A model generated the notes under the pieces. It made no database searches, had not been told where the DNA came from, and saw only the letters and a program-made list of their open reading frames with translations. A stretch of 28,203 nt of DNA from an uncultured bacterium. Its GTDB lineage: Bacteria > Bacillota > Clostridia > Oscillospirales > Ruminococcaceae. This document shows positions 14,501 to 22,494 of the stretch, in pieces; position 1 is the first letter of the stretch; every line of letters starts with the position of its first letter. The DNA lies in the NCBI GenBank assembly GCA_905214345.1, contig CAJMLV010000035.1, forward strand, positions 1 to 28,203, read 5' to 3'. The position numbers were made by a program, and so were the translations under genes.

Positions 14501-16873
14501 TTATTTCAGTTCCACCACCGTGACACCGCTCCCGCCTTCTCCGTAGCCGCCCAGGCGGAAACTTTTGACCTGACGGTGGGTACGCAGATGTTTCTGGATA
14601 CCGGCACGAAGGGCACCGGTCCCCAGACCGTGGATGATGTACACGGTATGCTGTCCCCGCATGAGAGCACCGTCCAGGAAACGGTCCACCTCGCCCAGGG
14701 CTTCCTCCACGGTATAGCCCAGCAGGTTCAGTTCCAGACTGGCTTTCCGGTCGTGGTTCAGCTGTACCTTGGTGCGGGTGCGCGGGGGTTCCTGACGCTG
14801 CTTTTTCTGCATCTTATCGGGCGCTTTCAGGCCGGAGAGGGGCACCTTGGTCTTCAGGATACCGGCGCGCACCTCCACCATGCCGTCCCGGTCGGGGCGG
14901 GCCATGACCACCGCCGTCTGGTTCAACTCGGCAATGACCACTTCCTGGCCCACGGTCACATCTTTCAGCGGCACATACTCAGCCACAGGCTTTCGGGAGG
15001 ACATGCCCGCCAGCATCTGCTCAGTATCCTTACGGGCAATCTCCCGGGCACGGATAGCCCGCTGGGCGGCACTGGCTTTTTCTTCTTTCTGCAGGCGGCG
15101 GAGCTCATCCGTCAGTCCGTAGGCTTCGTTCTGCACCTTCTGGATGATGTCGCGGGCCTGTTTGCGGGCATTTTCCAATTCTTCTTCGCCGCGCTTGACC
15201 AGTTCTTCCCGTTCCTTCTTGGCGCTTTCCAGAGCATTTTCTGCCTGGTAGCGGGCTTTTTCCGCCTCGTCCTCCGCCTGTTTCAGACGCAGTTTCATGT
15301 CATCCAGCTGAGCCAGCACGCTGTCCAGGCGCTTGTCATCGCTGGACATGTGGGCCCGGGCTGCGTCGATGACGTCCTGGGGAATCCCCAGTTTGGCGCT
15401 GATGAGGAACGCGTTGGACTTGCCCGGAACGCCCACGCTGAGCTTGTAGGTAGGCATCAGGCTTTCTACGTTGAACTCACAGCTGGCATTGACCACACCG
15501 GGGGTTTCCAGTGCATAGACTTTCAGCTCAGCATAGTGGGTGGTGGCCATGAGCAGGGTGCCCGCCTTGCGCAGCTTTTCCAGGATACTCACCGCCAAGG
15601 CGGCGCCCTCGGCGGGATCGGTACCGGCTCCCAGCTCGTCCAGCAGGGTCAGAGTATCCGGGCCTGCCATGTCCAGAATACCGGTGATGCGCTTCATATG
15701 GCCGGAGAAGGTGGACAAACTCTGCTCGATGCTCTGCTCGTCGCCGATGTCCACCAGATATTCCTGCATGCAGCAGACGATGCTGCTCTCGTGAGCCGGG
15801 ATCAAAAAGGCGTGCTGGGCCATGGCATTGAGCAAGCCCGCGGTTTTCAGGCTGACGGTCTTGCCGCCGGTGTTGGGGCCGGTAATCACCAGGGTGTCGT
15901 ACTCCTCTCCCAGAGTGATGTCCACCGGCACCACCTTTTTCTTGTCGATGAGGGGATGGCGGGCTTTTTTCAGCGAGAACCGACAGGTGTCGCTGACCTG
16001 GGGCATGAAAGAGTTCTGCTCCACCGCCAGGCGAGCCTTGGCCAGCAGCAGGTCGATAGAAAGCATCGCGTCGTAGCTGTAAGAGAACTGGGGTTCCAGA
16101 CTTCCCACCTGGGCCGAGAACGCAGACAGGATACGGGTGATTTCCTCCTGTTCCTGGGCGCGAAGCTGCATGATCTTGGCGTTGGCTTCCACCACGGCGG
16201 TGGGCTCCACAAAAACGGTAGCGCCGGTGGAGGACACGTCATGAATGACGCCGCCCACTTCACCCCGGTACTCGGCGCGCACCGGCACAACGTACCGGCC
16301 ATTGCGCAAAGACACCACCGCGTCCTGCAGGAACTTGTTGGTGGTGGAATTCTTGATGATGGCATCCAGCTTGGTGCGGATGGAATCCTCGGTGGCACGG
16401 ATCTTGCGGCGCAGATCACGCAGGGTGATGCTGGCGGTATCGGCCATTTCTTCCGGGGAAAGGATGCTGTCGGTGATCTGGCGTTCCAACTGAGGCTGGG
16501 GTGCCAGGGCGAAGAAGAGATCGTCGGTGGGCAGAGGCTCGTGCTCGGTCAGGCCGTACCACTGGCTCAGGCCCTGGAAATTGCGCAGAGTGGCGGCGAT
16601 TTCCAGCAGTTCTCCCATTGAAAGGATACCGCCCTTGACCGCGTGGGCCGCAATGCGCTTGGCACCGCTGACGGCACCGAACCGGGGGCTGCCGTTTTTG
16701 ATGAGCAAGCTGTTGACGGCGTTGGTCTTGGCCAGCTCATAGCGTTCTTCTTCGGAGGTCATGAAGGGCTGGATGGCGCGCATCTGCTCCTTGGTTTCCT
16801 GACAGGCACAGAGTTCCACAGCGCGGTCGATGATCTTGTCCAGCTCCAGTGTTGTTTTGTAAGAAAGGTCCAT
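14501..16873 (-). CDS. mutS2: MutS2 (MutSB) ATPase/endonuclease with Smr domain
   Basis: MutS2 limits homologous recombination and, in Bacillus, also acts in ribosome rescue on collided ribosomes. The 790-residue protein lacks the mismatch-recognition domains of MutS. It has core and clamp helices, Walker A TGPNTGGKT (331-339) and Walker B/signature LLDELGAGTDP (410-420). A long Lys/Glu/Ala coiled coil follows (about 510-600), and a C-terminal Smr nuclease domain contains LNLLGYTVEEAL and the catalytic IIHGLGTGAL motif. The length is standard for the family. The ribosome-binding site is poor, with only GGAG about 14 bases upstream. The gene starts 28 bases after the recO stop. Confidence 0.97.
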   Translation of the reverse strand: MDLSYKTTLELDKIIDRAVELCACQETKEQMRAIQPFMTSEEERYELAKTNAVNSLLIKNGSPRFGAVSGAKRIAAHAVKGGILSMGELLEIAATLRNFQGLSQWYGLTEHEPLPTDDLFFALAPQPQLERQITDSILSPEEMADTASITLRDLRRKIRATEDSIRTKLDAIIKNSTTNKFLQDAVVSLRNGRYVVPVRAEYRGEVGGVIHDVSSTGATVFVEPTAVVEANAKIMQLRAQEQEEITRILSAFSAQVGSLEPQFSYSYDAMLSIDLLLAKARLAVEQNSFMPQVSDTCRFSLKKARHPLIDKKKVVPVDITLGEEYDTLVITGPNTGGKTVSLKTAGLLNAMAQHAFLIPAHESSIVCCMQEYLVDIGDEQSIEQSLSTFSGHMKRITGILDMAGPDTLTLLDELGAGTDPAEGAALAVSILEKLRKAGTLLMATTHYAELKVYALETPGVVNASCEFNVESLMPTYKLSVGVPGKSNAFLISAKLGIPQDVIDAARAHMSSDDKRLDSVLAQLDDMKLRLKQAEDEAEKARYQAENALESAKKEREELVKRGEEELENARKQARDIIQKVQNEAYGLTDELRRLQKEEKASAAQRAIRAREIARKDTEQMLAGMSSRKPVAEYVPLKDVTVGQEVVIAELNQTAVVMARPDRDGMVEVRAGILKTKVPLSGLKAPDKMQKKQRQEPPRTRTKVQLNHDRKASLELNLLGYTVEEALGEVDRFLDGALMRGQHTVYIIHGLGTGALRAGIQKHLRTHRQVKSFRLGGYGEGGSGVTVVELK

Positions 16874-16901
16874 GGGTTGGGATTCTACTCCTTGCTTTTG
16901 G

Positions 16902-17645
16902 TCATTCCAAAACGGTTTTCAAAAAATCCAGGCTTTTCAGGCTGTGGTCCAGATTGGCCAGAAGATAGGTTTCACACACCTTGCCCAGCCGCCTGGTACT
17001 GGCTTCGGAAAGTGTAAAGTTAAACAGCTTGTCATCCTCTGCCAGACAGATATGGCGCAGGGCATACAGCGCCCCTGCGTCCAGATTCGGGGACCGGTTG
17101 GCCTTGGCCGCACATTCGGCACACAGCAGACCGCCCTCCCGGGTATCCAGATAGAAGTCCATGCCGTCGTACCGGCCGCAGGCCTCACAGGCCAAAATGC
17201 GCGGCATATACCCCGCAAGGCACATGGCGCGCATCTCGTAGATTGCTTTCAGCTGGGGCAAAGGGCGTTTTTTCTCGCTGATCATGTACAGGCTGTTCAG
17301 GGTCAGCCGCAAAAGCTGGGCGGCTTCCGGCGGCTCGGGAGAAAGCACGGCGGCGGCTTCGGCCAGGTATACCGCCAGAGCCATTCCTTCCACGCTCTGC
17401 CCCAGACCGTGAAACACCTTTTTGACGGCAGCCGAATCCACAAAATTGCTGCTGCGGCCGATGGTCAGAGTAAACTCCGAGTAGCAGAACAGCCCGCAGG
17501 CGCTGAACAGCTTGTTTTTCAGCCGCAGGCTGCCTTTGGCCGATGCGGAAATCACCCCCCGGTCAGGGGTCAGGATGGTCAGGATCTGATCCGCCTCGCC
17601 CACCTTGACCTGGCGAAGAACCAGCCCGGTCGTTGCGATCTGCAT
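16902..17645 (-). CDS. recO: DNA repair protein RecO
   Basis: RecO helps load RecA on gapped DNA with RecF and RecR. The 247-residue protein has an N-terminal OB fold (LVLRQVKVGEADQILTIL) and a helical C-terminal domain with a complete zinc site, CEAC (C153, C156) and CAEC (C175, C178). GGGGAG lies six bases before the ATG. The first 83 bases are also read in another frame by the upstream yqzL gene. A hairpin (CCCGGCA/TGCCGGG, 17663-17684) sits just upstream of the ribosome-binding site. Confidence 0.96.
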   Translation of the reverse strand: MQIATTGLVLRQVKVGEADQILTILTPDRGVISASAKGSLRLKNKLFSACGLFCYSEFTLTIGRSSNFVDSAAVKKVFHGLGQSVEGMALAVYLAEAAAVLSPEPPEAAQLLRLTLNSLYMISEKKRPLPQLKAIYEMRAMCLAGYMPRILACEACGRYDGMDFYLDTREGGLLCAECAAKANRSPNLDAGALYALRHICLAEDDKLFNFTLSEASTRRLGKVCETYLLANLDHSLKSLDFLKTVLE

Positions 17646-17769
17646 CAGACTCCCCTTTCCCGCCCGGCATTTGCTCCTGCCGGGATTTATAGCTCAGATA
17701 ATCATAAATGCTGCCCGTGCGGGCAAACAACGCCCATTCGTGGATGCAGTCCGACGGGTCCTGCTGCAT
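17563..17769 (-). CDS. yqzL: YqzL-like small protein overlapping recO
   Basis: The first 30 or so residues (EWALFARTGSIYDYLSYK) match the pattern of the short Firmicutes protein YqzL: an aromatic W.lF..TG....YL.yk core. The gene sits at its conserved place between era and recO. AAAGAGGT lies about nine bases before the ATG at 17769. Usually the protein ends soon after the YL.yk core. Here no stop follows, and the frame runs a further 35 codons through the recO ribosome-binding site and 83 bases of recO, giving 68 residues. The tail (rich in Gly, Asp and Arg) looks like out-of-frame recO sequence and probably has no function of its own. Function of the family is unknown. Confidence 0.68.
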   Translation of the reverse strand: MQQDPSDCIHEWALFARTGSIYDYLSYKSRQEQMPGGKGESDADRNDRAGSSPGQGGRGGSDPDHPDP

Positions 17770-17871
17770 AATCCGGCACCTCTTTCCCGTAAATAGAATG
17801 TACCATCCATTGTACTGTTCCATTCACGGAAAAGTTGTCCAACTGGGTCAACGGCAGACAGGAAAATTTTG

Positions 17872-18795
17872 TCAGGGCTTTGCGAACCCGAGGTCATCCA
17901 GCAGGCGTTCGCTGTCGCGCCAGCCTTCCCGCACCTTGACCCAGCACTGCAGGTTGATCTGGGTACCCAGCAGCTCTTCGCAGTCGGCCCGGGCGGCAGA
18001 GGCGATCTTTTTCAGCATCTGGCCGCCCTTGCCGATGATCATGCCCTTATGGCTCTTGCGCTCGCAGCAGATCTCCACCGAAATATCGATGAGGTCCTTG
18101 TCGGTGCGCTCCTTGAAGCTCTCCACCGTCACTGCCACGCCGTGGGGCACTTCGTCCCGCATGAAAAGCAGCAGCTTTTCCCGGATGAGTTCCGCCACCA
18201 GTTCCTTTTCGGGCATATCGGTGAACGCGTCGTCGTCAAAATAATGGGGCCCTTCGGTGCCGTATTTTGTCAGGCTTTCCAACAGTTCGTCACAGCCGGT
18301 ACCGTCCTTGGCGGAGATGGTGTACACATTCTCAAACACGCCCAGGCTTTCGATCTGCTGCCTGCGGGCCTCCAGTTCCGCAAAGCCCCGCAGCAGGTCC
18401 ACCTTGTTGATGACCGCAATGGCCGGGACGGACTTGCGCAGCGCTTCGATCATGGTGGTTTCGGCCTCGGTGAATTCCCCGGAAGGCTCAAACAGCATCA
18501 TGGTCACGTCCACGTCCTTGACGCTGGCCGCCGCCGTCTGGGTCATGCGGGCATCCAGCTTGTTGCGCGGGGTGTGAATGCCGGGTGTGTCCATCAGAAC
18601 GTACTGTACCGGGCCTTTGGTGATGACGCCGGTGATGCGGCTACGGGTGGTCTGGGGTTTCTTGGTCACGATGGCGACCTTTTCCCCCACCAGGGTATTG
18701 GTCAGGCTGGACTTGCCCACATTGGGGCGGCCCACCAGCGCCACAAAGACACTGCTGGTCTGCGGCGGATTATTTTTGTTTTGCATTCTGGGCAT
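17872..18795 (-). CDS. era: Ribosome-maturation GTPase Era
   Basis: Era is an essential GTPase that binds the 3' end of 16S rRNA during small-subunit assembly. The 307-residue protein has G1 GRPNVGKS (22-29), KPQTTR in the switch region, G3 DTPGIHTP, G4 NKVD and G5 SAKDG. A C-terminal KH domain follows with MIIGKGGQMLKKI. The start at 18795 is favoured by AAAGGT 10 bases upstream; a second ATG nine bases later is possible. It overlaps the end of dgkA by 26 bases, which suggests translational coupling. Confidence 0.97.
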   Translation of the reverse strand: MPRMQNKNNPPQTSSVFVALVGRPNVGKSSLTNTLVGEKVAIVTKKPQTTRSRITGVITKGPVQYVLMDTPGIHTPRNKLDARMTQTAAASVKDVDVTMMLFEPSGEFTEAETTMIEALRKSVPAIAVINKVDLLRGFAELEARRQQIESLGVFENVYTISAKDGTGCDELLESLTKYGTEGPHYFDDDAFTDMPEKELVAELIREKLLLFMRDEVPHGVAVTVESFKERTDKDLIDISVEICCERKSHKGMIIGKGGQMLKKIASAARADCEELLGTQINLQCWVKVREGWRDSERLLDDLGFAKP

Positions 18796-19285
18796 TTTGG
18801 GCGGCACCTTTCTCTTTTGTATTGCCGTAACGGAAAGTAAACAGGTAGGCTGCAACCAGGGAGGCAAGCCACAGCAAAATGGTCAGCGGGCTGGCCGTTA
18901 CCCCGGCCCAGATAGCTTTGAGCGCCCGTTCGTTGACAAACAGGCTGCCGCCCACGCACAGCGCGCCGATGGCGGTGATCAGCACCCCGCCGGCGGCCAT
19001 ATCCTTGGCGGCGCCGGCGCTCCACCAGTGTTCGGTGTCGGGCTTGTCCACCGCCCGCTCAATGGCCGAGTTCATCAGTTCCATGGCCATGACCCCGAAC
19101 ACGCACAGCGCCAGCAGGGCGTATCCGGTGGCGTCCACCCCGGCCAGAAAAGCCGCTGCGTAGACATACACCGCAGCGCACAGATGGAACCGGAAATTGC
19201 GCTCTTCCTGAACGGCGGCACGAATGCCGTTGAGCGCATACACAAAACCGCGCCCGAAGCGCGCCAGGTCAGATTGTATTTTCAT
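18770..19285 (-). CDS. dgkA: Diacylglycerol/undecaprenol kinase, DgkA family
   Basis: This small integral-membrane kinase family phosphorylates diacylglycerol in Gram-negatives and undecaprenol in Firmicutes, which would here recycle the cell-wall lipid carrier. The 171-residue protein has an N-terminal FVYALNGIRAAVQEERNFRFHL amphipathic segment. Membrane helices follow, with the active-site signature MELMNSAIERAVD and later KDMAAGGVL. A fourth hydrophobic helix (about 130-152) and a Gln/Asn/Lys tail make it slightly longer than the usual 120-140 residues. The start overlaps the ybeY stop as ATGA, with no clear ribosome-binding site of its own, so translation is coupled. It is unrelated in sequence to the soluble kinase at 4963-5967. 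Confidence 0.94.
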   Translation of the reverse strand: MKIQSDLARFGRGFVYALNGIRAAVQEERNFRFHLCAAVYVYAAAFLAGVDATGYALLALCVFGVMAMELMNSAIERAVDKPDTEHWWSAGAAKDMAAGGVLITAIGALCVGGSLFVNERALKAIWAGVTASPLTILLWLASLVAAYLFTFRYGNTKEKGAAQNAQNAKQK

Positions 19286-19791
19286 TCGTACAGGATCTCA
19301 TCATTGGTATAGGATACGGTGCGCGGCAGGCCCAGCTGCAGCAGGACAGCTTCCTCTTTTTCGCGCATGCGGACGGCTTCCAGGCCGCTGGTCTCGTGGT
19401 CATACCCCAGCAGATGCAGCATGGAATGAACGGTGAGGTAGGCCACTTCCCGCTGCAGGGAATGCCCGTACAGCTCAGCCTGTTCCATGGCGCGCTGCAT
19501 GGAAATGACAATGTCGCCCAGGATCTTGCAGCCGTTGTCCTCGTCGATGTCATAGTTGCCGTTTTCCCCCATAGGGAAGCTGAGCACATCGGTGGCGGAG
19601 TCCTTGTCGCGGTATTGCTTGTTCAGTTCGTGGATGCGGTCGTTGTCCACAAAGGTCACACTGATCTCGGCGGGGCCGTCAAAGTTTTCATAGTTCAGCA
19701 CCGCGTTGCAGCTGCGGCGGATCAGAATCCGCAGCCCAGACGGAACTTTGACGGCGTTCTGCTCGTTGCTGATCAGCACTTTGTTTGCCAT
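19282..19791 (-). CDS. ybeY: Endoribonuclease YbeY, rRNA maturation factor
   Basis: YbeY is a zinc-dependent RNase involved in 16S rRNA 3'-end maturation and ribosome quality control. The 169-residue protein has the signature metal site HSMLHLLGYDH, in which three histidines bind zinc, preceded by TDVLSFPM and LGDIVIS. AAGGAGGA lies nine bases upstream of the ATG at 19791. It follows phoH after 54 bases. In Bacillus the large pgpH gene separates these two; it is absent here. Confidence 0.96.
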   Translation of the reverse strand: MANKVLISNEQNAVKVPSGLRILIRRSCNAVLNYENFDGPAEISVTFVDNDRIHELNKQYRDKDSATDVLSFPMGENGNYDIDEDNGCKILGDIVISMQRAMEQAELYGHSLQREVAYLTVHSMLHLLGYDHETSGLEAVRMREKEEAVLLQLGLPRTVSYTNDEILYE

Positions 19792-19845
19792 AAGAGGTTC
19801 CTCCTTATGTAACTTTTGATCTATCGGTACAGGTTTTCTCATTTA

Positions 19846-20805
19846 TCAGCGGCGAGAAGCTGCTGCTTTTTCATAGGCTTTGACGATCTGCTGCACCAGA
19901 CGGTGGCGCACCACGTCTTTGTCGGTGAGCTGGACCTGGGCAATGCCCTGAATCCCTTTGAGCACCTTCAGGGCGTCCACCAGGCCGCTCTTGGCCTTGT
20001 CCGGCAGATCGATCTGGGTGATGTCGCCCGTGACCACCACCTTGCTGTTGGTGCCCATACGGGTCAGAAACATCTTCATCTGTTCGGGGGTGGTGTTCTG
20101 GGCTTCATCCAGAATGATGAAGGCATCGTCCAGGGTGCGTCCGCGCATATAGGCAAGGGGCGCAACCTCGATGGCCTGCTTTTCCACCAGGCGCTGGAAG
20201 GTTTCCGCCCCCAGCAAGTCAAACAACCCATCGTACAGCGGCCGCAGATAGGGGTCCACCTTGTTCTGCAGGTCACCGGGCAAAAATCCCAGCTTTTCCC
20301 CTGCTTCCACCGCCGGGCGGGTCAGGATGATGCGGCTGATCTCCTTGGCTTTGAACGCCTTGACCGCCATGGCCACCGCCAGATAGGTCTTGCCGGTACC
20401 CGCCGGGCCCACGCCGAAGGTGATGGCGTTGCTGCGGATGGCCGCCAAATATTCCTTCTGGCCCAGAGTCTTGGGATGGATGGGCCGCCCCTTGGCGGTA
20501 ACCGCCACGAAATCGTCGGTGAGTTCCCGCAGGCGCTTTTCTTCACCGGCCTGGGCCAGGCTGATGCAGTACCGCACCGTCTGTTCATCCAGGGGGGTAT
20601 GGTTTTCCATCAGGGTGACCATGCCTTCAAGGGCGTGAACGGCGGCGTTCACCCCCTCCTGCTCGCCGGTAAACTTGAGCAGGGAGCCACGGCACACAGC
20701 CGTGACCTTGAACTCGTTTTCCAGCAGGCGGAGATTCTGGTCACAGTTGCCGAAAACGGCAGCCGCCAGTTCAATGCTGTCCAGTTCCACGGATCGTTCT
20801 GCCAA
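19846..20805 (-). CDS. phoH: PhoH-family ATPase
   Basis: PhoH-like proteins are ATPases of the helicase-like P-loop class, encoded beside ybeY in most bacteria and thought to act in RNA metabolism. The 319-residue protein has Walker A GPAGTGKT (133-140) and Walker B FIILDEAQN, followed by MKMFLTRMG and TGDITQIDLP, all diagnostic. An N-terminal KH-like region precedes the ATPase. I chose TTG at 20805 because GGAGGT is seven bases upstream; the in-frame GTG at 20811 would be only one base from the same site. Two promoter candidates lie immediately upstream, separating phoH from yqfD in expression. Confidence 0.94.
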   Translation of the reverse strand: MAERSVELDSIELAAAVFGNCDQNLRLLENEFKVTAVCRGSLLKFTGEQEGVNAAVHALEGMVTLMENHTPLDEQTVRYCISLAQAGEEKRLRELTDDFVAVTAKGRPIHPKTLGQKEYLAAIRSNAITFGVGPAGTGKTYLAVAMAVKAFKAKEISRIILTRPAVEAGEKLGFLPGDLQNKVDPYLRPLYDGLFDLLGAETFQRLVEKQAIEVAPLAYMRGRTLDDAFIILDEAQNTTPEQMKMFLTRMGTNSKVVVTGDITQIDLPDKAKSGLVDALKVLKGIQGIAQVQLTDKDVVRHRLVQQIVKAYEKAAASRR

Positions 20806-20840
20806 ATACACTACCTCCAGATTACATCATGCTACTTTGC

Positions 20841-20849
20841 ATTATATCA
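20841..20849 (-). promoter_or_regulatory. Extended -10 promoter proximal to phoH
   Basis: On the minus strand TGATATAAT is a perfect -10 box with the TGn extension, about 36 bases before the phoH start. The -35 region (GTTTCT) is weak. Confidence 0.55.
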
Positions 20850-20876
20850 CAATTTCGTTGAAAAGAAACTATGAAT

Positions 20877-20905
20877 ATTATACAAATTTTTATGCGGTTT
20901 GTATG
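20877..20905 (-). promoter_or_regulatory. Distal sigma-A promoter of the phoH-ybeY-dgkA-era cluster
   Basis: On the minus strand CATACA (20900-20905) and TATAAT (20877-20882) are 17 bases apart, in an AT-rich gap just after the yqfD stop codon. Together with the proximal site it would give the housekeeping genes expression independent of yqfC-yqfD. Confidence 0.6.
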
Positions 20906-20915
20906 CAGGCACAGT

Positions 20916-22121
20916 TTACCCTGTGCTTTCAGCGGTTTCCAAAGGGGAAAGTTCCCCCGGCTGTGCCATGTCGGCGCAGAACACGTATTCCGCTGTACAA
21001 ACGACTTCGTTCCCCTGCCGCTGAAAATCCAGAGCCTGGGTTTCAAGCTCCGCATCCGGGAACTGCCGCAGCAGCTGCAGCCGGCAGGCGCGGGCTGCCA
21101 GGGCTCGGGCGGTGGTTTCGGAGTATATCACGGTACGGGTCTGCGTTTCCCAGCAAGTGGTCCGGCACACGCCCCCCGGCAGCGCCACGCGCCCCAGGCG
21201 AAGCGGTATCCACCGGGTGCTTCTCACCCCATCGGCCGTTTTCGTTTGCCCGGCATCTTCCCGGTCAGGACTCCAGGTGTGCCCCAACAGCTGCCAGACG
21301 TCCCACGTACTGTGCGCCCCGGTCAAAATCTCCGTTTCCGTCTGAAGGGGCTGCGTCGCTGTGTATCGGCCGGACATTCTCCCCCACACCTTCCCCGCCG
21401 CGCCCTGCATCACCGCTTCTCCGTCGCGGTCGGCTCTCTGGCCGTTGGCAAGAAGTTGCCCTGCCGCCACATACTGCCCCGCAGCCACTTCTGCAAATCC
21501 GCTTTCCAGTTCTATGGCCAACACTTGTCCCCCTGCCTTGGCATATAAAGCCTGCTGTACCGTTTCTTCCCGCACATTCTGGGTCTGACGCCGGGTTTCC
21601 TCGATAAACAGGCAGCCGGAAGTAAAGTTCAGGCTGAACCATCCCGCCTGCTGCATCTGCGGTTCCAGTGCTTGCTGCGCACGGCGCAGGGTCTGTTCTT
21701 CCATACGGCACCCTTCCCAGATGCCTTCCTGAGCCAGTGCCGTTCGGAATGCCCTCCGCTGTTCCTGATCCATCTCACCGAAATCAATGCTCCACAAAAA
21801 GCCTCCCAGATACCATTGCAGCAGAAAGAACACCGCCAACCCCACCAGCAAACCGGGGCGCAGGGCAAACCGTTCCAGCAGTACCCCCGGCCCTTGCCTC
21901 GCACGGATGCAAATCTCCGCACGGCTGGTTCGGGCCGCCTGACGCAGCCGGGACAGGTCGGCACCGGCCGCATAGCCGATATATCCGTCTTGCGTACAGC
22001 CGACACCCCAAAGGCGTACGCCTTGCCGGACCGCACAGCTCAGAAACGCCCGCGCTCCGCTGCCGCTCACCCGGAAACAGACACGGTCTGCCCACAATGC
22101 CGTGGGTTTGCACCCCTTCAT
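20916..22121 (-). CDS. yqfD: Sporulation membrane protein YqfD
   Basis: YqfD is a conserved mother-cell sporulation protein encoded with YqfC. The 401-residue protein has a cytoplasmic N-terminal region of about 85 residues, one clear membrane helix (GLLVGLAVFFLLQWYLGGFL), then a long extracytoplasmic part. That part includes GWFSLNFTSGCLFIEE and a section with AGQYVAAGQLLANGQ and GKVWGRMSGRY, typical of the family. The Bacillus protein is described as required for efficient sporulation; its mechanism is unknown. The ATG at 22121 overlaps the yqfC stop as ATGA and has GGAGG eight bases upstream. A hairpin GCACAG/CTGTGC surrounds its stop codon without a T-tract. Confidence 0.9.
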   Translation of the reverse strand: MKGCKPTALWADRVCFRVSGSGARAFLSCAVRQGVRLWGVGCTQDGYIGYAAGADLSRLRQAARTSRAEICIRARQGPGVLLERFALRPGLLVGLAVFFLLQWYLGGFLWSIDFGEMDQEQRRAFRTALAQEGIWEGCRMEEQTLRRAQQALEPQMQQAGWFSLNFTSGCLFIEETRRQTQNVREETVQQALYAKAGGQVLAIELESGFAEVAAGQYVAAGQLLANGQRADRDGEAVMQGAAGKVWGRMSGRYTATQPLQTETEILTGAHSTWDVWQLLGHTWSPDREDAGQTKTADGVRSTRWIPLRLGRVALPGGVCRTTCWETQTRTVIYSETTARALAARACRLQLLRQFPDAELETQALDFQRQGNEVVCTAEYVFCADMAQPGELSPLETAESTG

Positions 22122-22429
22122 CGGTCCACCTCCCATTTCTGCCCGAATTCAATGCGCCGTATCTTGCCGGAACTGATCAGCCGCTGCCCGGCAAAGGATT
22201 CTATCCGCAGCTTCTCCCCATAGAATGTAACAATGACATCCCCCAGGTCCAGGCAGATGGTTTCCGGGGTGAAATCCAGCACCCGGCGGCACCCGTCGGT
22301 GGCAATGTGCCCGCCCCGCAGAATCAGGTCAGGCAGGCGGTAAAATTCCCGCTCCGGGGGCCGAAACCAACGCCCCGGTTCCGCCCGCTGCTTTTCCTTT
22401 TGTCTGCGGGGACGATGGTATCCTTTCAT
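22118..22429 (-). CDS. yqfC: Sporulation protein YqfC
   Basis: The 103-residue protein starts with a basic stretch (KGYHRPRRQKEKQR). The YqfC pattern follows: a LPDLIL strand, DFTPETICLDLGDVIVTFYGEKLRIESF, and a final GKIRRIEFGQ. YqfC-family proteins are small, soluble and restricted to spore formers; the Bacillus gene is in the sigma-E regulon. AAGGGGG lies nine bases before the ATG. It forms a coupled pair with yqfD and diverges from the ylbJ-like gene. I could not assign a sigma-E promoter: CATCTTAT with an upstream ATATATT resembles one, but the spacing is too short. Confidence 0.85.
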   Translation of the reverse strand: MKGYHRPRRQKEKQRAEPGRWFRPPEREFYRLPDLILRGGHIATDGCRRVLDFTPETICLDLGDVIVTFYGEKLRIESFAGQRLISSGKIRRIEFGQKWEVDR

Positions 22430-22494
22430 GGCAGAGCCCCCTTCCCGGCTATAAGATGGCGTCATCCCAAATATATAACAAAGGAGTTCCGGTT

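Noticed and set aside
13457..16621. Very long rightward open frame (1054 codons) opposite mutS2 and its neighbour
   Set aside because: It is antisense to two clear genes, lacks a ribosome-binding site, and its translation is rich in His and Gln with no domain. Such frames arise from the GC-rich codon use of the real strand.
20905..20925. Hairpin GCACAG/CTGTGC around the yqfD stop codon as a terminator
   Set aside because: It is short and is not followed by a T-tract on the minus strand.
22430..22494. Sigma-E promoters for the divergent yqfC and ylbJ-like genes
   Set aside because: ATATATT and CATCTTAT resemble the boxes but the spacing is about 11 bases and several positions mismatch; regulation by sigma-E is only inferred from the families.
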